Shown here: positions 63,770 to 64,000 of the stretch, in pieces
Position numbering within the stretch: the first letter of the stretch is position 1
How the letters are laid out: each line of letters starts with the position of its first letter
Assembly (NCBI GenBank): GCA_902516925.1
Contig: CABYAF010000001.1
Location: forward strand, 62,001 to 126,000
Direction of reading: 5' to 3'
DNA length: 64,000 bases
Origin: an uncultured Bacteroidota bacterium
GTDB lineage: Bacteria > Bacteroidota > Bacteroidia > Flavobacteriales > Flavobacteriaceae
Notes under the pieces: model-generated
What the model was told of the DNA's origin: nothing
The model's input: only the letters and a program-made list of their open reading frames with translations
The model's database searches: none
Translations under genes and position numbers: made by a program

Positions 63770-63797
63770 AAGTTATTTTTATTTTATATTAAAGCAG

Positions 63798-64000
63798 ATG
63801 ATTAATAATGAGAAAAAGTTTTTACGAAAAATTTACAAGGATAAGAGATCTAATACACACATAAGTCAATTTAAGAAGTTATGTAAGGATATATTTGATA
63901 ATTTACTTGAGCTTAGTATTTGGGATAAAGACATTTATCACGTCTACTTATCTGTTGAATCTAAAAATGAGGTAAATACTAATGATATTCTAAGTTTCAT
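63798..64000 (+). CDS. 5-formyltetrahydrofolate cyclo-ligase, N-terminal part
   Basis: The first 67 codons of a gene that runs off the window, starting at ATG 63798. The product begins MINNEKKFLRKIYKDKRSNT and includes CKDIFDNLLELSIW and YHVYLSVESKNEVNT. The K-x-x-LRK-x-YK-x-KR opening and the YH-x-YLS-x5-EV pattern are typical of flavobacterial MTHFS, which converts 5-formyl-THF to methenyl-THF. It is divergent from uvrC, 41 bp apart. Confidence 0.8.
   Translation, partial: MINNEKKFLRKIYKDKRSNTHISQFKKLCKDIFDNLLELSIWDKDIYHVYLSVESKNEVNTNDILSF

Overview
The window is a dense, low-G+C (roughly one third by eye) chromosomal segment from a member of Bacteroidota, most likely a streamlined marine flavobacterium. 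Four things point there. Bacteroidota-restricted families are present (DUF4254, DUF6427, DUF4837, bacterial GH3-like proteins). Promoter -7 boxes read TANNTTTG, the Bacteroidota sigma consensus. Shine-Dalgarno sequences are largely absent. Convergent genes touch or overlap almost everywhere. No prophage, insertion sequence, CRISPR array or rRNA operon is visible; nearly everything is housekeeping or cell-envelope function.

Layout. 1-8.6 kb: the end of a ferredoxin-type reductase gene, a GT9/DUF4254/DUF6427 cluster, and a minus-strand operon M23 peptidase > GH3 > GT4 > polysaccharide pyruvyl transferase > purD. 8.6-22.1 kb: tatA, pgk, holB, mnmG and ybeY, gltX, an SPFH protein, glnS, folB, tRNA-Cys and rnr; two parS-like palindromes bracket mnmG. 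22.1-22.5 kb: the only gene-free stretch over 300 bp, where strand composition flips. 22.5-31 kb: rpiB, a GNAT protein, a lectin-like lipoprotein, rnpA (apparently frameshifted), an MBL hydrolase, lepA, dus, an FtsX-type permease, rbfA and a CAT-anticodon tRNA. 31-38.7 kb: katG, two secreted beta-propeller proteins and a class V aminotransferase in one run, then a Stealth-type sugar-phosphate transferase and its XRE neighbour. 38.9-46 kb: an operator array, a YceI > 27-aa CDGSH > flavin reductase operon, small envelope operons, and a beta-lactamase-like lipoprotein. 46-55.8 kb: ribE, pdxA, the fatty-acid operon yceD-like > rpmF > fabH > accB > accC, asd/tdk, rsmI/recJ. 55.8-64 kb: a TonB receptor, pgi, an M23 lipoprotein, a DUF3108 protein, uvrC, and the start of a 5-formyltetrahydrofolate cyclo-ligase gene.

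Most notable observations: (1) the strand-composition switch at about 22.24 kb together with parS-like sites, rnpA and mnmG, which marks a replication origin or terminus (the evidence conflicts and is set out in the findings); (2) at least eight genes whose -7 box lies only 3-5 nt before the start codon, predicting leaderless mRNAs; (3) four copies of a TGTAAA-N6-TTTACA operator between an XRE regulator and a redox operon; (4) a 27-residue CDGSH iron-sulfur microprotein; (5) a one-base frameshift in a G6 run of rnpA.
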